From assembly GCA_945869195.1 (NCBI GenBank), contig CAMBNV010000007.1, positions 105,821 to 169,820 of the forward strand: 64,000 nt of DNA. The letters are read 5' to 3'. Position numbers and translations under genes: made by a program. Source of the stretch: Gemmatimonas phototrophica (GTDB taxonomy: Bacteria; Gemmatimonadota; Gemmatimonadetes; Gemmatimonadales; Gemmatimonadaceae). Under the pieces are notes generated by a model. The model was not told where the DNA came from, ran no database searches, and was given only the letters and a program-made list of their open reading frames with translations. This document shows positions 9,435 to 19,273 of this stretch, piece by piece (position 1 is the stretch's first letter; every line of letters starts with the position of its first letter).

Positions 9435-10184
9435 ATGATCGCCACGCTGCGCGCCGTAGTGGTCGGACTCAATGCCGTCGTCTCGACGACGCTGTTCGGG
9501 GGGATCGTGCTGCTCTCGGCACTCTTCCGTCTGAAGGATCACCCGGGGTCGCCGTACGCCTGGTGCCCTAAGTATTGGGGGCTCACGCACCTCTGGGTCG
9601 GCGGCGTACGCGTGATTGAACATGACGCGCATCATAAGGTGGGCCCGCGCCACATCTTCGTCGCCAACCATCTCAGCAACTTCGACGTTTTTGCGCTCGC
9701 GGCCATGCTGCCGTGGATCAAGTTCGTTGCCAAGGCCGAGCTCTTTCGCGTGCCACTCCTCGGGCCGGCGATGGCGCGCGCTGGGATGATCCCGGTGGAG
9801 CGCGCGAACCGCAAGTCGGCGTTCGCCAGCTACACCGAGGCCACCGAGCGGATCCGCCGTGGGGCGTCGGTCGGCGTCTATCCCGAAGGGACGCGCGGCG
9901 ATGCCTACCCGCTGCGTCCATTCAAAAAAGGACCGTTCGTCCTCGCGATCCAGGCGCAGGCGCCGGTCGTTCCGGTGCTCGTCTACGGCGCGCTCGAACG
10001 ACAGCGCAAGGGAGCCTTCAAGGTGTATCCTGGCACGATTCACATGCATTATCTCCCGGCGATCCCGACCGAGGGACTCGACTACGAGGCTCGCGACGCG
10101 ATCGCCCGCCAAGCATACGACGCGATGGCGGCCTGTTTGCAGCGGGAGTACGGCATCGCCTCTCCGCCGTTTCGGGGCGGCTGA
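9435..10184 (+). CDS. plsC: 1-acyl-sn-glycerol-3-phosphate acyltransferase family protein
   Basis: This is a membrane-associated phospholipid acyltransferase of 249 residues, expected to acylate lysophosphatidic acid. The acyltransferase HX4D motif is in NHLSNFDVFALA and the second motif is PEGTRGDAYPLRPFKKG, with PVVPVLVYG after it. An N-terminal hydrophobic stretch (AVVVGLNAVVSTTLFGGIVLL) is a probable membrane anchor. The ATG at 9435, right after the thiL stop, is preferred; an upstream ATG at 9408 would overlap thiL by 26 bases. The exact acceptor lipid is inferred. Confidence 0.85.
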   Translation: MIATLRAVVVGLNAVVSTTLFGGIVLLSALFRLKDHPGSPYAWCPKYWGLTHLWVGGVRVIEHDAHHKVGPRHIFVANHLSNFDVFALAAMLPWIKFVAKAELFRVPLLGPAMARAGMIPVERANRKSAFASYTEATERIRRGASVGVYPEGTRGDAYPLRPFKKGPFVLAIQAQAPVVPVLVYGALERQRKGAFKVYPGTIHMHYLPAIPTEGLDYEARDAIARQAYDAMAACLQREYGIASPPFRGG

Positions 10185-10192
10185 GCCGTTAA

Positions 10193-11563
<1,371 letters not shown>

Positions 11564-11577
11564 GTCGGAGCGCACCC

Positions 11578-11949
11578 GTGGCCGCGCAGCAGTCGGGTAG
11601 AGCTGGGGCGGGGAAACCGAGAGGCCGTCGTAGTCCCGGCGCGCCGCTGACCAATAAGCAGATCGTGGGTCGCGTGGCGATGGTGTGCTTTGCGTTCGCG
11701 GTCCTGGCGTTCGCCGTGCAGGGCGGGGAGTATGGCACGACCGACCTGCTGCGACAGCGTAGGCAGTTAGCGCGTGAGCAGACGGTCGTCGACTCGCTGG
11801 AAAAATCGGTGCGGTTACTCCAGCAGGTGAAAAAGTCAGTTGAGAGCGATCCCGTGACGCAGGAACGGATCGCCCGGGAGGAGTTCGGGATGGTGAAGGG
11901 GGAAAAAGAGATCCTGTACCGGTTCACCTCGCCGGCGGATTCATTGTAA
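11578..11949 (+). CDS. FtsB/DivIC-type septum formation initiator
   Basis: This 123-residue bitopic membrane protein is expected to act in the divisome with FtsQ and FtsL homologues. It has a basic cytoplasmic N-terminus, one transmembrane segment (about residues 31-48) and a coiled coil rich in Leu, Gln and Arg (about 55-90). The family C-terminal signature ERIAREEFGMVKGEKEILYRF closes the protein. The GTG at 11578 is the only start that fits. Its position directly after eno is the usual ftsB location, which supports the call. Confidence 0.88.
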   Translation: MAAQQSGRAGAGKPRGRRSPGAPLTNKQIVGRVAMVCFAFAVLAFAVQGGEYGTTDLLRQRRQLAREQTVVDSLEKSVRLLQQVKKSVESDPVTQERIAREEFGMVKGEKEILYRFTSPADSL

Positions 11950-11986
11950 TAGCCGGAGGGCGCCGGCGGAGACTTGCGGTCCCCGC

Positions 11987-12014
11987 TTGTGGTTTTCGAG
12001 TTTGTGCCTATTAT
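11987..12014 (+). promoter_or_regulatory. Promoter of the initiator tRNA gene
   Basis: TTGTGG (11987-11992) and TATTAT (12009-12014) are separated by 16 bases and lie 12 bases before the mature tRNA 5' end. Both boxes are close to the sigma-70 consensus. The AT-rich stretch stands out from the surrounding GC-rich sequence. Confidence 0.6.
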
Positions 12015-12026
12015 TCGACTCACTGA

Positions 12027-12100
<74 letters not shown>

Positions 12101-12109
12101 CTGGTTCGA

Positions 12110-12151
12110 ACAGCTGGGCACTCCATTCGTGGAGTGCCCAGCTGTCGTTTT
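12110..12151 (+). terminator. Rho-independent terminator of tRNA-fMet
   Basis: A perfect 16-base-pair stem (12110-12125 with 12130-12145) carries a TTCG tetraloop, followed by CGTTTTG. It begins ten bases after the tRNA. The perfect long stem with an extra-stable tetraloop is a textbook intrinsic terminator. Confidence 0.92.
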
Positions 12152-12157
12152 GTGGGG

Positions 12158-12186
12158 TTGGAAGCTGGCTATCGTGTCTTTATCTT
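12158..12186 (+). promoter_or_regulatory. Promoter of the elongator tRNA-Met gene
   Basis: TTGGAA (12158-12163), a 17-base spacer and TATCTT (12181-12186) lie 13 bases before the tRNA. The preceding tRNA has a strong terminator, so this gene needs its own promoter. Confidence 0.6.
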
Positions 12187-12199
12187 ACGAGATTCGCGC

Positions 12200-12273
12200 G
12201 GCTGGGTAGCTCAGCTGGTTAGAGCACGGCACTCATAATGCCGGGGTCGCGGGTTCGAGTCCCGCCCCAGCTA
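12200..12273 (+). tRNA. tRNA-Met (CAT), elongator
   Basis: This is a 74-base cloverleaf with a CAT anticodon. Acceptor GGCTGGG pairs with CCCAGCT (one G-T pair), the D arm is GCTCAGCTGGTTAGAGC, the anticodon loop is CTCATAA, and the T arm is GCGGG-TTCGAGT-CCCGC. Base 1 can pair and the anticodon stem lacks the three G:C run, so it is not an initiator. The body pattern (GAGCAC and GGGGTC) resembles elongator Met more than the lysidine-modified Ile-CAT tRNA, but that alternative cannot be fully excluded. CCA is not encoded. Confidence 0.9.
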
Positions 12274-12280
12274 CTTCCCG

Positions 12281-12322
12281 AAGTCCCCGTGGCCCAATGG
12301 GTTGCGGGGGCTTTGGCGTTTT
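12281..12322 (+). terminator. Terminator after elongator tRNA-Met
   Basis: The stem AAGTCCCCG (12281-12289) pairs with CGGGGGCTT (12305-12313) with one G-T pair, extended by an inner CCC/GGG, and is followed by TGGCGTTTT. It also lies just beyond the 3' end of the convergent TonB-receptor gene and may serve both. Confidence 0.8.
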
Positions 12323-12338
12323 GAACCGTCCGTGCGCG

Positions 12339-14516
12339 TTAGTGCGCTCGCGGCCACCGGAGGCGCACCGCCACGTTCGCCAGAAAGCCCTCGAGTGGAG
12401 CCCAGACATCGGTCGTCCACCGGCCACCCACCGCGGGAGCGGGGCGCACCAACGGCTGATATTTCGTCTGCCGCACGTCGAGGAAGTTCTCGAAGTTGGC
12501 GACGATTTCCACCTGCCCGAACTGTCGCATCGCGAGCGCCATTGTGTAGAAATAGGGCTCGGAACGGCTCAGATACGGGTTATCGTCCAGCACTTGCGGC
12601 CCGTAGTAGATCGCTTCGATGCCGATCCGATACACCCCCGGCTTCTCGAGCATCAGGTCACCACCAATCCGGTGGCGGTTGAGCAGCGGCATCGGTTCGC
12701 GTTGGTCGGTCTCGGCGTCGGTCTTCGAGCCACGCGCGTACCCGTACGTGAGCAAAAACTTGTGGTCGCCAAATCGCCAGATCGCTGCGGCTTCGGTGCC
12801 ACCCACGCGGGTCGTGCCCGCGGCGTTCCGCAACGCACCAGACCGCGACGGACCGCCTAGGTCGACGAGTTGGAGGGCCCCTTCGATCGACGAGGTGTAG
12901 CCAGTCACCAGCAGCTCGGCGCCAAGTACGCGGCCGTTGATGTCGAGCATCGCCCCGACGCTGTGCTCAGCGGTGAGGGTGCTGGGCTGAATGGCGCGAA
13001 GTCCAATTGCTTCGATCTCCTCGGTCATCGACGCGGGGGCGGCGAAGCCGGTGCCGCCGCTGAGCCGCACGGACCAGTCCGCGGCTGGGCGTACCAGAAG
13101 CGCGAGCCGCTCCGTCATCGCCAAGCCGGCAGTTGCGTGTACATCCCCACGGATGCTGGCCGAGACCGTGACGGGGCCGATGTCGCGATCACCGGTCATG
13201 AAGAGCCCAGGGGTCACCCAGGCGTGGTCGAAGGTCGCGTTCAGCGTGTTGTGGTAGGCGTCCGTCTGAACGGCCGCGCCCAAGACCAGCGCGCCGCCCT
13301 CGGACTTTGTCACCCGCGTGAGCTCGGCGAATCCAGTCGAGATGCGATCCCGCTCGATCGGGCCGGCGCCGAATCGCCGTTCGCGGCCATTCGTCGAGAG
13401 CGCCAGCCGGACGGCGAGATGTGCAGAGTCGCCCCGCGGCAGGCGCAACGTGAGGCCCGCGTCGGCACGTTGACCAGTCAATCCCTCGCGAAACGGCAAT
13501 CCATCAGGAGCGAGGGCGTTGTGCATGGTGCCCCCCTGGCGGTCGTCGAAGCCGTAGCCCGCCGTCACAAAGAGCGTGCGTCCGCTGGCGTCGCTTCCGG
13601 AGTAGCGGGGACGGACGCCCCAGCGCCGGCCGCGCGCCTGATCGCCCCAGCCATCGCCGTCGGGGTCGGCCGCGCTCTGCATGGTGCCCGACACGAGCAG
13701 CGAGATCCCCGACCGTTCGGAGAGCCGCCGACTCAGCCAGGTGGCGGCGTCGGTGACTCCCATCGTCCGGCGGTTGAGCAGAAACTCGTTCTGCCCCGTC
13801 GGTGCCTTGGAGATCAGGTTGATCACGCCGCCGAGCGCCTGACCACCGTAGAGCGCCGACGCGGCGCCCTTGATCAGTTCTACGCGTTTGAGGTCGACAG
13901 GCGAGATGTCCAGGGGCCCGAGCGCGCTCGCGGCCCCGCCATAGAGCGGAAGGCCATCAGCGAGCATCGCGGTGTACTGCCCGGGGAGGCCAAGAATCCG
14001 GACGCTTCCGGTCCCCAGCGATGGCGACGCGGCTTGGACACGTACGCCGGGCGTCTCGTTCAGCAGCATCGTGATGCCGCTCGGCGCCATCAGCGTGTTC
14101 TCGTCGACCTCCATCTCGTCGATCACCTCCACGCGGAGCGGAGTCTCGCCTGCCAGACGTTCGGTGCGCGCGGCGGTGATGATGACCTCCTCCATCGCGA
14201 TCATCTCCGCCATCGCGACGTCGATGCTCACCGCGATCGTGCTGTCGGCGATCACGGTGATGGTGACGCGCTTGGGGAGGTAGCCGATGCGGGCCACCAC
14301 CAGTGTGCGCCGCCCCGCCGGGAGGACGAGGCGCGCCCGGCCGTTGGCCTCGGTGGAGGCGCTGCGCCCGTCGGAGCGGACGAGCGCGCCTGCGACAGGC
14401 CCCATCGACTCCTGCACCGTCACGGTGACGGTTCCCGAGTCGGGCCGCTGTGCCTTGAGCGGTGAGAGAACGAACAGCAGGAGCAGCACGAGGGTGAGGC
14501 AGCGACAAGTCTTCAT
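12339..14516 (-). CDS. TonB-dependent outer-membrane receptor with carboxypeptidase-like N-terminal domain
   Basis: This 725-residue receptor imports an unknown ligand through the outer membrane using TonB energy. A signal peptide (MKTCRCLTLVLLLLFVLSPLKAQ) is followed by a CarboxypepD-regulatory-like Ig fold (about residues 27-105, with ESMGPVAGALVRSDG). The plug domain (about 120-235) has TPGVRVQAASPSLGTGSVRILGL-type and SALYGGQALGGVINLISK-type blocks, and the rest is a beta-barrel. The start at 14516 is chosen for the signal peptide; the frame runs 51 bases further upstream. No TPP, cobalamin or other riboswitch is visible in the 120-base divergent region with the creatininase gene. The substrate is unknown. 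Confidence 0.88.
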   Translation of the reverse strand: MKTCRCLTLVLLLLFVLSPLKAQRPDSGTVTVTVQESMGPVAGALVRSDGRSASTEANGRARLVLPAGRRTLVVARIGYLPKRVTITVIADSTIAVSIDVAMAEMIAMEEVIITAARTERLAGETPLRVEVIDEMEVDENTLMAPSGITMLLNETPGVRVQAASPSLGTGSVRILGLPGQYTAMLADGLPLYGGAASALGPLDISPVDLKRVELIKGAASALYGGQALGGVINLISKAPTGQNEFLLNRRTMGVTDAATWLSRRLSERSGISLLVSGTMQSAADPDGDGWGDQARGRRWGVRPRYSGSDASGRTLFVTAGYGFDDRQGGTMHNALAPDGLPFREGLTGQRADAGLTLRLPRGDSAHLAVRLALSTNGRERRFGAGPIERDRISTGFAELTRVTKSEGGALVLGAAVQTDAYHNTLNATFDHAWVTPGLFMTGDRDIGPVTVSASIRGDVHATAGLAMTERLALLVRPAADWSVRLSGGTGFAAPASMTEEIEAIGLRAIQPSTLTAEHSVGAMLDINGRVLGAELLVTGYTSSIEGALQLVDLGGPSRSGALRNAAGTTRVGGTEAAAIWRFGDHKFLLTYGYARGSKTDAETDQREPMPLLNRHRIGGDLMLEKPGVYRIGIEAIYYGPQVLDDNPYLSRSEPYFYTMALAMRQFGQVEIVANFENFLDVRQTKYQPLVRPAPAVGGRWTTDVWAPLEGFLANVAVRLRWPRAH

Positions 14517-14636
14517 GACACGAACGGTAACCGCATATGGTGCGCAGTCGAGAGGGGTGGCCACCACACGCCTGTCAGGGTTTCACGACGGGCACGGAAC
14601 GCGACGGGCGCGCGCACGCGATAGCTTTCGCCTCTC

Positions 14637-15407
14637 ATGACCTCCCGCCCCTGGATCCTCGCCGAACAGTCGCTCCCCGCCGTGCGCGCGGCGGCGTATC
14701 AGGTGGCCCTGCTCCCGTGGGGCGCGACCGAGGCGCACAACCTGCACCTCCCCTATGGGACCGACACCATCGAGTGCGAGGCGCTCGCGTCGGAATCGGC
14801 ACGACGAGCGTGGGACCGCGGTGCGCGTGTCGCCGTGCTCCCCACCGTGCCGTTTGGCGTCAACACCACGCAGCTCGACATCCCCTTTACGCTCAACATG
14901 AATCCCTCCACCCAGCTCGCGCTCCTCAGCGATCTGGTGTCGGCGCTTGAAGGGCAGGGGATTCGCAAGCTCGTGATCTTCAATGGGCATGGTGGGAATG
15001 ACTTCCGGGCGATCATCCGGGAGCTGCAGCCGCGTACGCGCGTCTTTCTTTGCACCCTGAACTGGTGGCAGGTCGTCGATGGGCGCACTTTTTTCAGCGA
15101 GCCGGGCGATCATGCGGGCGAGCTCGAAACGAGCGTGATGCAGCAGCTCGTGCCGGGGTTGGTGCGGCCGCTCAGTGACGCCGGCGATGGACGCGCGCGC
15201 GCCTGGCGCATCGCGGCCTTGCGCGAGGGGTGGGCGTGGGCGCCACGCCAGTGGACCCGGGTCACGGACGACACGGGGATTGGTGATCCGCGCCATGCGA
15301 CGCCAGAGCGCGGCGCGCGGTTTATCGAGGCCGTCTGCGAGCAGGTCGCGGGCTTTCTCGCGGAGCTTTCCACGGCGGACATCGACGACCTGTACGCGCC
15401 ACTATGA
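14637..15407 (+). CDS. Creatininase family protein
   Basis: This 256-residue protein belongs to the creatininase/formamide-amidohydrolase fold, metal-dependent amide hydrolases of the cytosol. Metal ligand blocks are [20 protein letters not shown] (Glu, His and Asp), the glycine-rich FNGHGGND and DHAGELETS. The length matches the family (about 250). The stop overlaps the VF530 gene start as ATGA. The actual substrate in this organism cannot be told: the family includes creatininase, mycofactocin MftE and riboflavin-pathway ArfB, and no mycofactocin genes are nearby. Confidence 0.88.
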   Translation: MTSRPWILAEQSLPAVRAAAYQVALLPWGATEAHNLHLPYGTDTIECEALASESARRAWDRGARVAVLPTVPFGVNTTQLDIPFTLNMNPSTQLALLSDLVSALEGQGIRKLVIFNGHGGNDFRAIIRELQPRTRVFLCTLNWWQVVDGRTFFSEPGDHAGELETSVMQQLVPGLVRPLSDAGDGRARAWRIAALREGWAWAPRQWTRVTDDTGIGDPRHATPERGARFIEAVCEQVAGFLAELSTADIDDLYAPL

Positions 15408-15652
15408 ACATCCCCCCCGCCCAGCCCCGGAACCCGCTCCAGGGCATCACACTCGAACGGATACTCAACGAACTCGTCGAGCATCTCGGGTGGACGGAGA
15501 TGGCGGACGAGGTGCGGATCGCCTGTTTCACGAGCGATCCCAGTGTCTCGTCGAGTCTGAAGTTCCTCCGCAAGACGCCGTGGGCACGGAAAAAAGTCGA
15601 GTCGCTGTACCTGGATTACCGCGCCGACTGGAGTAGCCTGAACGAGCGGTAG
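15404..15652 (+). CDS. VF530 (DUF2132) family small protein
   Basis: This 82-residue cytosolic protein shows the conserved pattern of the VF530 family: [21 protein letters not shown], then [24 protein letters not shown] and KVESLYL. A structure from this family has been described as a putative DNA-binding fold; its role is unknown. Its start overlaps the creatininase stop (ATGA), so the two are translated together. The length is typical. Confidence 0.85.
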   Translation: MNIPPAQPRNPLQGITLERILNELVEHLGWTEMADEVRIACFTSDPSVSSSLKFLRKTPWARKKVESLYLDYRADWSSLNER

Positions 15653-15672
15653 GTCTCTTTATCCTCACGCCA

Positions 15673-17430
15673 ATGCGACGCACGAGCTTCCTCTTCGTTC
15701 CGGTGGCGCTGCTGCTGTCCGCGGTGCCGAATCAGGCGCGCATACCGCAACAGGACGTCCCTGACCTGATCCTGCATCACGGCCGCATCATCACGGTCGA
15801 CGCGCAGGACCGCGTCGCCGAGGCGATCGCCATCCGCGGCAATCGGATCATCGCGGTGGGGAGTAATGCCACCGTGCTTTCGCTGGCCGGTGCGGCCACG
15901 CGGCGCATCGATCTCGGCGGCCGTGCGGTCACGCCGGGGCTGCTCGACGCGCATGCGCACTTTAGCGGAGGCGCGACTGACCGCTACTTCCTGCTCGACG
16001 TGAGTTACCCCGCGGTCACGAGCATCGCCGACATCGTGGAGGCGGTGCGCGCTCGCGCGGCGACGCGACCGCCGGGGTCGTTCATCGCAGGCGCTGGGTG
16101 GGACGAGGGGAAGTTCACTGAAGGGCGACTGATCGTCGCTGCCGATCTCGATCCGGCCTCGCCGTTGCATCCGGTGGTCCTCACGAACACGACGGGCCAC
16201 TATGTGGTCGCGAACAGCGTCGCGTTGCGGTTGGCGCATATCACGCGCGAAACGCCTGACCCGCCGAACGGGACGATCGATCGGGGGGCGGATGGTACGC
16301 CGACCGGTGTGCTCAAGGAGTCGGCGCAGGATCTCGTGCAGCGCCTGATCCCGCCGTTCACCCCGGCGCAGGAAGAGGAGGCGATGCGCGCACTGGTGCG
16401 CGACTTCAACGCGGAGGGGATGACGGGCTTCAAGGAGCCAGGCGTCTCCGGCACGACCTTCGACACCTACCGCCGGCTCGCCGCCGACGGGGCGCTCCCC
16501 CTGCGCGTCTTCGTGCTCTTCTCGGGCGGGCGCACCGAGGCAGAGGCTGCCCAGTTGATCGCCGCGCGCGCGGCGCAGTCGCGGCCGTACGAGTCGACCG
16601 GTGATGACCATGTGATCGCCGGGGGAGTGAAGCTCTTTGCTGACGGCTCTGGCGGGGCGCGAACGGCCTGGCTCTACAATGAGTGGAACGCAGGGTTCAC
16701 GGGCCTTGATACGGGAAACCGTGGCTACCCTGCGCTCGATCCCGACACGCTGCGCCGGCTGATCACCCTGTACCACGCGGCCGGCATGCATGTGAGTACG
16801 CACGCGATCGGTGACCGGACGATCGACTGGGTGGTGGACAGTTACAGCGAGGCGTTGCGGGAGCGTCCCACACCGGGCCTGCGGCACGGGATCATCCATG
16901 CGAATATCCCGACAGATCACGCCCTCAACGCGATGGCACGGCTGCAGCGCGAGTTCGACGCGGGGTATCCGGAGCCGAGTGCGAGCTTTCATTGGTGGAT
17001 TGGCGATAACTATGCCGGCAACTTCGGTCCGCTCCGCTCCACGCGCCTCAATCCGTTCGGCACGTTCAAGCGGAAAGGGATCATCTGGGCGAATGGCTCG
17101 GACTTTCCCGTGACGCCCTTTCCGGCGCGGCATGGGATCTGGGCTTCGGTCGCGCGCACGACGATCCTCGAGCGCTACGCTGGCGATCCGTTCGGTCGGT
17201 CCGAGGCGGTGGATGTACGGACGGCGCTTCGGTCGGCGACGATCTGGGCCGCGCACCAGCTCTTCCTGGAGAAAAAGATCGGGTCGCTCGAGGTAGGAAA
17301 ACTCGCCGACCTGGCGGTCTGGGACCGCGATCCCTACACCGTCGAGACCTCGGCGCTGCAGGCGATGCGCTGCCTGCTCACGGTCTTTGATGGCACCGTG
17401 GTCTACCGGGCGCCGGGCGGGCCGTTCTAA
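15673..17430 (+). CDS. Exported YtcJ-type amidohydrolase
   Basis: This 585-residue protein is an amidohydrolase family 3 (YtcJ-like) metal-dependent hydrolase. The signal peptide is about residues 1-22 (SFLFVPVALLLSAVPNQA). The N-terminal composite beta domain starts at DLILHHGRIITVDAQDRVAE and returns at the C-terminus as SLEVGKLADLAVWDRDP. Metal ligands are HAHF (GLLDAHAHFSG), THAIGDRTIDW and the late NGSDFPVTPFP. The predicted location is the periplasm. A TATCCT box at 15660-15665 lies seven bases before the ATG with no Shine-Dalgarno sequence, so the mRNA may be leaderless. The substrate is unknown. Confidence 0.9.
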   Translation: MRRTSFLFVPVALLLSAVPNQARIPQQDVPDLILHHGRIITVDAQDRVAEAIAIRGNRIIAVGSNATVLSLAGAATRRIDLGGRAVTPGLLDAHAHFSGGATDRYFLLDVSYPAVTSIADIVEAVRARAATRPPGSFIAGAGWDEGKFTEGRLIVAADLDPASPLHPVVLTNTTGHYVVANSVALRLAHITRETPDPPNGTIDRGADGTPTGVLKESAQDLVQRLIPPFTPAQEEEAMRALVRDFNAEGMTGFKEPGVSGTTFDTYRRLAADGALPLRVFVLFSGGRTEAEAAQLIAARAAQSRPYESTGDDHVIAGGVKLFADGSGGARTAWLYNEWNAGFTGLDTGNRGYPALDPDTLRRLITLYHAAGMHVSTHAIGDRTIDWVVDSYSEALRERPTPGLRHGIIHANIPTDHALNAMARLQREFDAGYPEPSASFHWWIGDNYAGNFGPLRSTRLNPFGTFKRKGIIWANGSDFPVTPFPARHGIWASVARTTILERYAGDPFGRSEAVDVRTALRSATIWAAHQLFLEKKIGSLEVGKLADLAVWDRDPYTVETSALQAMRCLLTVFDGTVVYRAPGGPF

Positions 17431-17477
17431 CGAGGGGAGACCCGGCGCGATCGCGATGATTCACCACCCCGTTCCCC

Positions 17478-19145
17478 CTAAGGCACGGCCTTCACGGCAC
17501 AGCTGCCGTCGGTGCCGCGCAGCTGTGGGTATGCGACGCCGAGCTGGGCGAGGTAGGTGGGGTACTTGGTGGCATCGTAGTAGAATGGCCGCATCTGCTC
17601 GCGAAACGTGCCGAGAATATTCCCGTTGAGATCGATGGCCGGACGGTCCTGTGGCCGCACGAACGACTCGTATTTCACCTCCTTGGTCTGCACGTCGCGG
17701 TAGTACGACCAGGCGTCGGTGACGAGCTGCGGCTGGGTGAGCACGTCGTACATCGTGAGGGCGAGCGCTTTTGCGCCCGCGGTGGCGCCCTTGTGCGCGA
17801 CCGGCGTCGCCATCGCGATCGCATCGGCCCAGTTGTGTCCTGGCGTGCCCGGCACATTGCTCGGGTAGAAGAGCTGCACGGTCGGCACCGCCCAGCTCAC
17901 ATCACCGATGTCGTCTGAGCCTCCTCCCTTGCGCTCCGACTCGCTCGGCGGTGCTTGCAGACCTCGCACCACGGTGGCGAGTCCGGTCTCCGGTTGATTC
18001 ATCTCCTTCTGGATCGCTCGGGCAAAGGTGATGTCGTCGTTGCTCCAGGCGGGCATCCCCGCTCGCTGGATGTTCGCCGCCATCGCCTCGGCGACGGGCC
18101 GATTGAAATGCGGGGGCCAGGCTGCGCCCATCACGCGCACACTCGCCAGGCGCGTGCCGCTCATCATCGCCGCACCCTGCGCGACGGAATCGGCCATCGC
18201 CCACATGCCGCGAATGCGCGGCGCATCGAGCTCGCGGAGGAAGTACCAGACCGAGGCGGTCGCGGGAACGACGTTGGGCTGGTCGCCGCCGTCGCGAATC
18301 ACGTAATGCGAGCGGGTCTCGGTCCGCAGGTGCTCGCGTCGAAAGTTCCAGCCCACGTTCATGAGCTCTACGGCGTCGAGCGCACTCCGCCCGCGCCAGG
18401 GCGCGCCGGCCGCATGCGCCGTGGTGCCTTCGAACGAATACAGCAACGAGACGAGCCCACTGTACTCGTTTGGCGCGCCCCACGGCGTGGAGAAGTCATC
18501 GCTGACGTGTGTAAAGAAATTCACGTCCACGTCCTTGAAGAGCCCAGCCGCAGTGAAGAAGGCCTTGGTGCCGAGCTGCTCTTCGGCGACGCCCGGCCAG
18601 ATCTTGATCGTCCCCGGGAGCTTCTGTGCGATCATGAGCTCTTTGACCGCGAGCGCCGCGGTGACGACGACGGCCTGACCAGAGTTATGTCCCTCGCCAT
18701 GCCCCGGTGCGCCGGGAATAAACGGTTCGCGGCACGCAAGTCCGGGCACCTGCGATGCTTGTGGGATTGCGTCAATGTCGGAGCCGACGGCGATGACCGG
18801 CTTGCCCGTCCCCCAGGTGGCGACCCAGGCGGTCGGAATGCCAGCGTAGTTCTCCTCGACCGTGAACCCTTCGCGCCGCAACAGCGCGACCAGGTATCGC
18901 GACGTCTCGACTTCTTGGAAGCCGAGCTCGCCGTACGAGAAGATCTGGTCGTTGATCTCCTGCGTGAGCTTGGCTCGTGCATCCACGTCGGCGATGAGGG
19001 CGCGCTTGGCCGCTTCGGTGCGCGGGTTAGGCGCGGCGGGCCGCGGTGCCGGGCTGCGCTGCGCCGCCACCGTGGTTGCGAGCAGCGGGAGGAGGAGTGC
19101 GGCGCGGATGGCGCGGCGAGGAGCGGACGGCAGAAGGAGTCGCAT
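17478..19145 (-). CDS. Exported M20 family amidohydrolase (AbgB-like)
   Basis: This 555-residue M20D-type zinc amidohydrolase resembles p-aminobenzoyl-glutamate hydrolase subunit B and would cleave an amide-linked amino acid. A signal peptide (about 1-26, ending TTVAAQ) predicts export. Metal-site blocks are VGSDIDAIPQASQ, GHGEGHNSGQ, GVAEEQLGTK and the dimerisation segment GTTAHAAGAPWRGRSALDA. The position that is usually Cys in HGCGHN is Glu here (GHGEGHN), a possible change of metal ligand. The start at 19145 is chosen because the signal peptide begins there; the frame runs further upstream without support. The gene is convergent with the YtcJ-like gene, 47 bases away. Confidence 0.88.
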   Translation of the reverse strand: MRLLLPSAPRRAIRAALLLPLLATTVAAQRSPAPRPAAPNPRTEAAKRALIADVDARAKLTQEINDQIFSYGELGFQEVETSRYLVALLRREGFTVEENYAGIPTAWVATWGTGKPVIAVGSDIDAIPQASQVPGLACREPFIPGAPGHGEGHNSGQAVVVTAALAVKELMIAQKLPGTIKIWPGVAEEQLGTKAFFTAAGLFKDVDVNFFTHVSDDFSTPWGAPNEYSGLVSLLYSFEGTTAHAAGAPWRGRSALDAVELMNVGWNFRREHLRTETRSHYVIRDGGDQPNVVPATASVWYFLRELDAPRIRGMWAMADSVAQGAAMMSGTRLASVRVMGAAWPPHFNRPVAEAMAANIQRAGMPAWSNDDITFARAIQKEMNQPETGLATVVRGLQAPPSESERKGGGSDDIGDVSWAVPTVQLFYPSNVPGTPGHNWADAIAMATPVAHKGATAGAKALALTMYDVLTQPQLVTDAWSYYRDVQTKEVKYESFVRPQDRPAIDLNGNILGTFREQMRPFYYDATKYPTYLAQLGVAYPQLRGTDGSCAVKAVP

Positions 19146-19207
19146 GGTGCAAACTTGGCCACATACGTCGGGTGAGGGAAGCGCGGGCGATGCCACCCGA
19201 CCCGGCG

Positions 19208-19243
19208 GCCTCGCGCGAAGGCCCTCGCGCGAAGGCCCTCGCG
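19208..19243. repeat. Short tandem repeat, 14-base unit
   Basis: The unit GCCCTCGCGCGAAG occurs about 2.6 times in tandem (the first copy lacks one C) in the 128-base divergent gap between the M20 gene and the HGSNAT-like gene. It may be chance slippage in GC-rich DNA, but it lies between two divergent starts, where regulators could bind. Confidence 0.6.
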
Positions 19244-19273
19244 GTAGGGGACCGAGCGCGCGAACTTGTCGGC

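Noticed and set aside
12870..14465. A 531-codon plus-strand frame across the TonB-receptor gene
   Set aside because: Low-complexity Arg/Gly/Ala/His composition and no motif. The minus-strand product has signal peptide, plug and barrel features.
14517..14636. Cobalamin or other riboswitch before the first TonB receptor
   Set aside because: The gap is only 120 bases, lacks the conserved B12-box, and shares the region with a divergent gene.
15616..17256. A 546-codon minus-strand frame opposite the YtcJ-like amidohydrolase
   Set aside because: Arg/His-rich shadow sequence. The plus-strand protein has all metal-site motifs.
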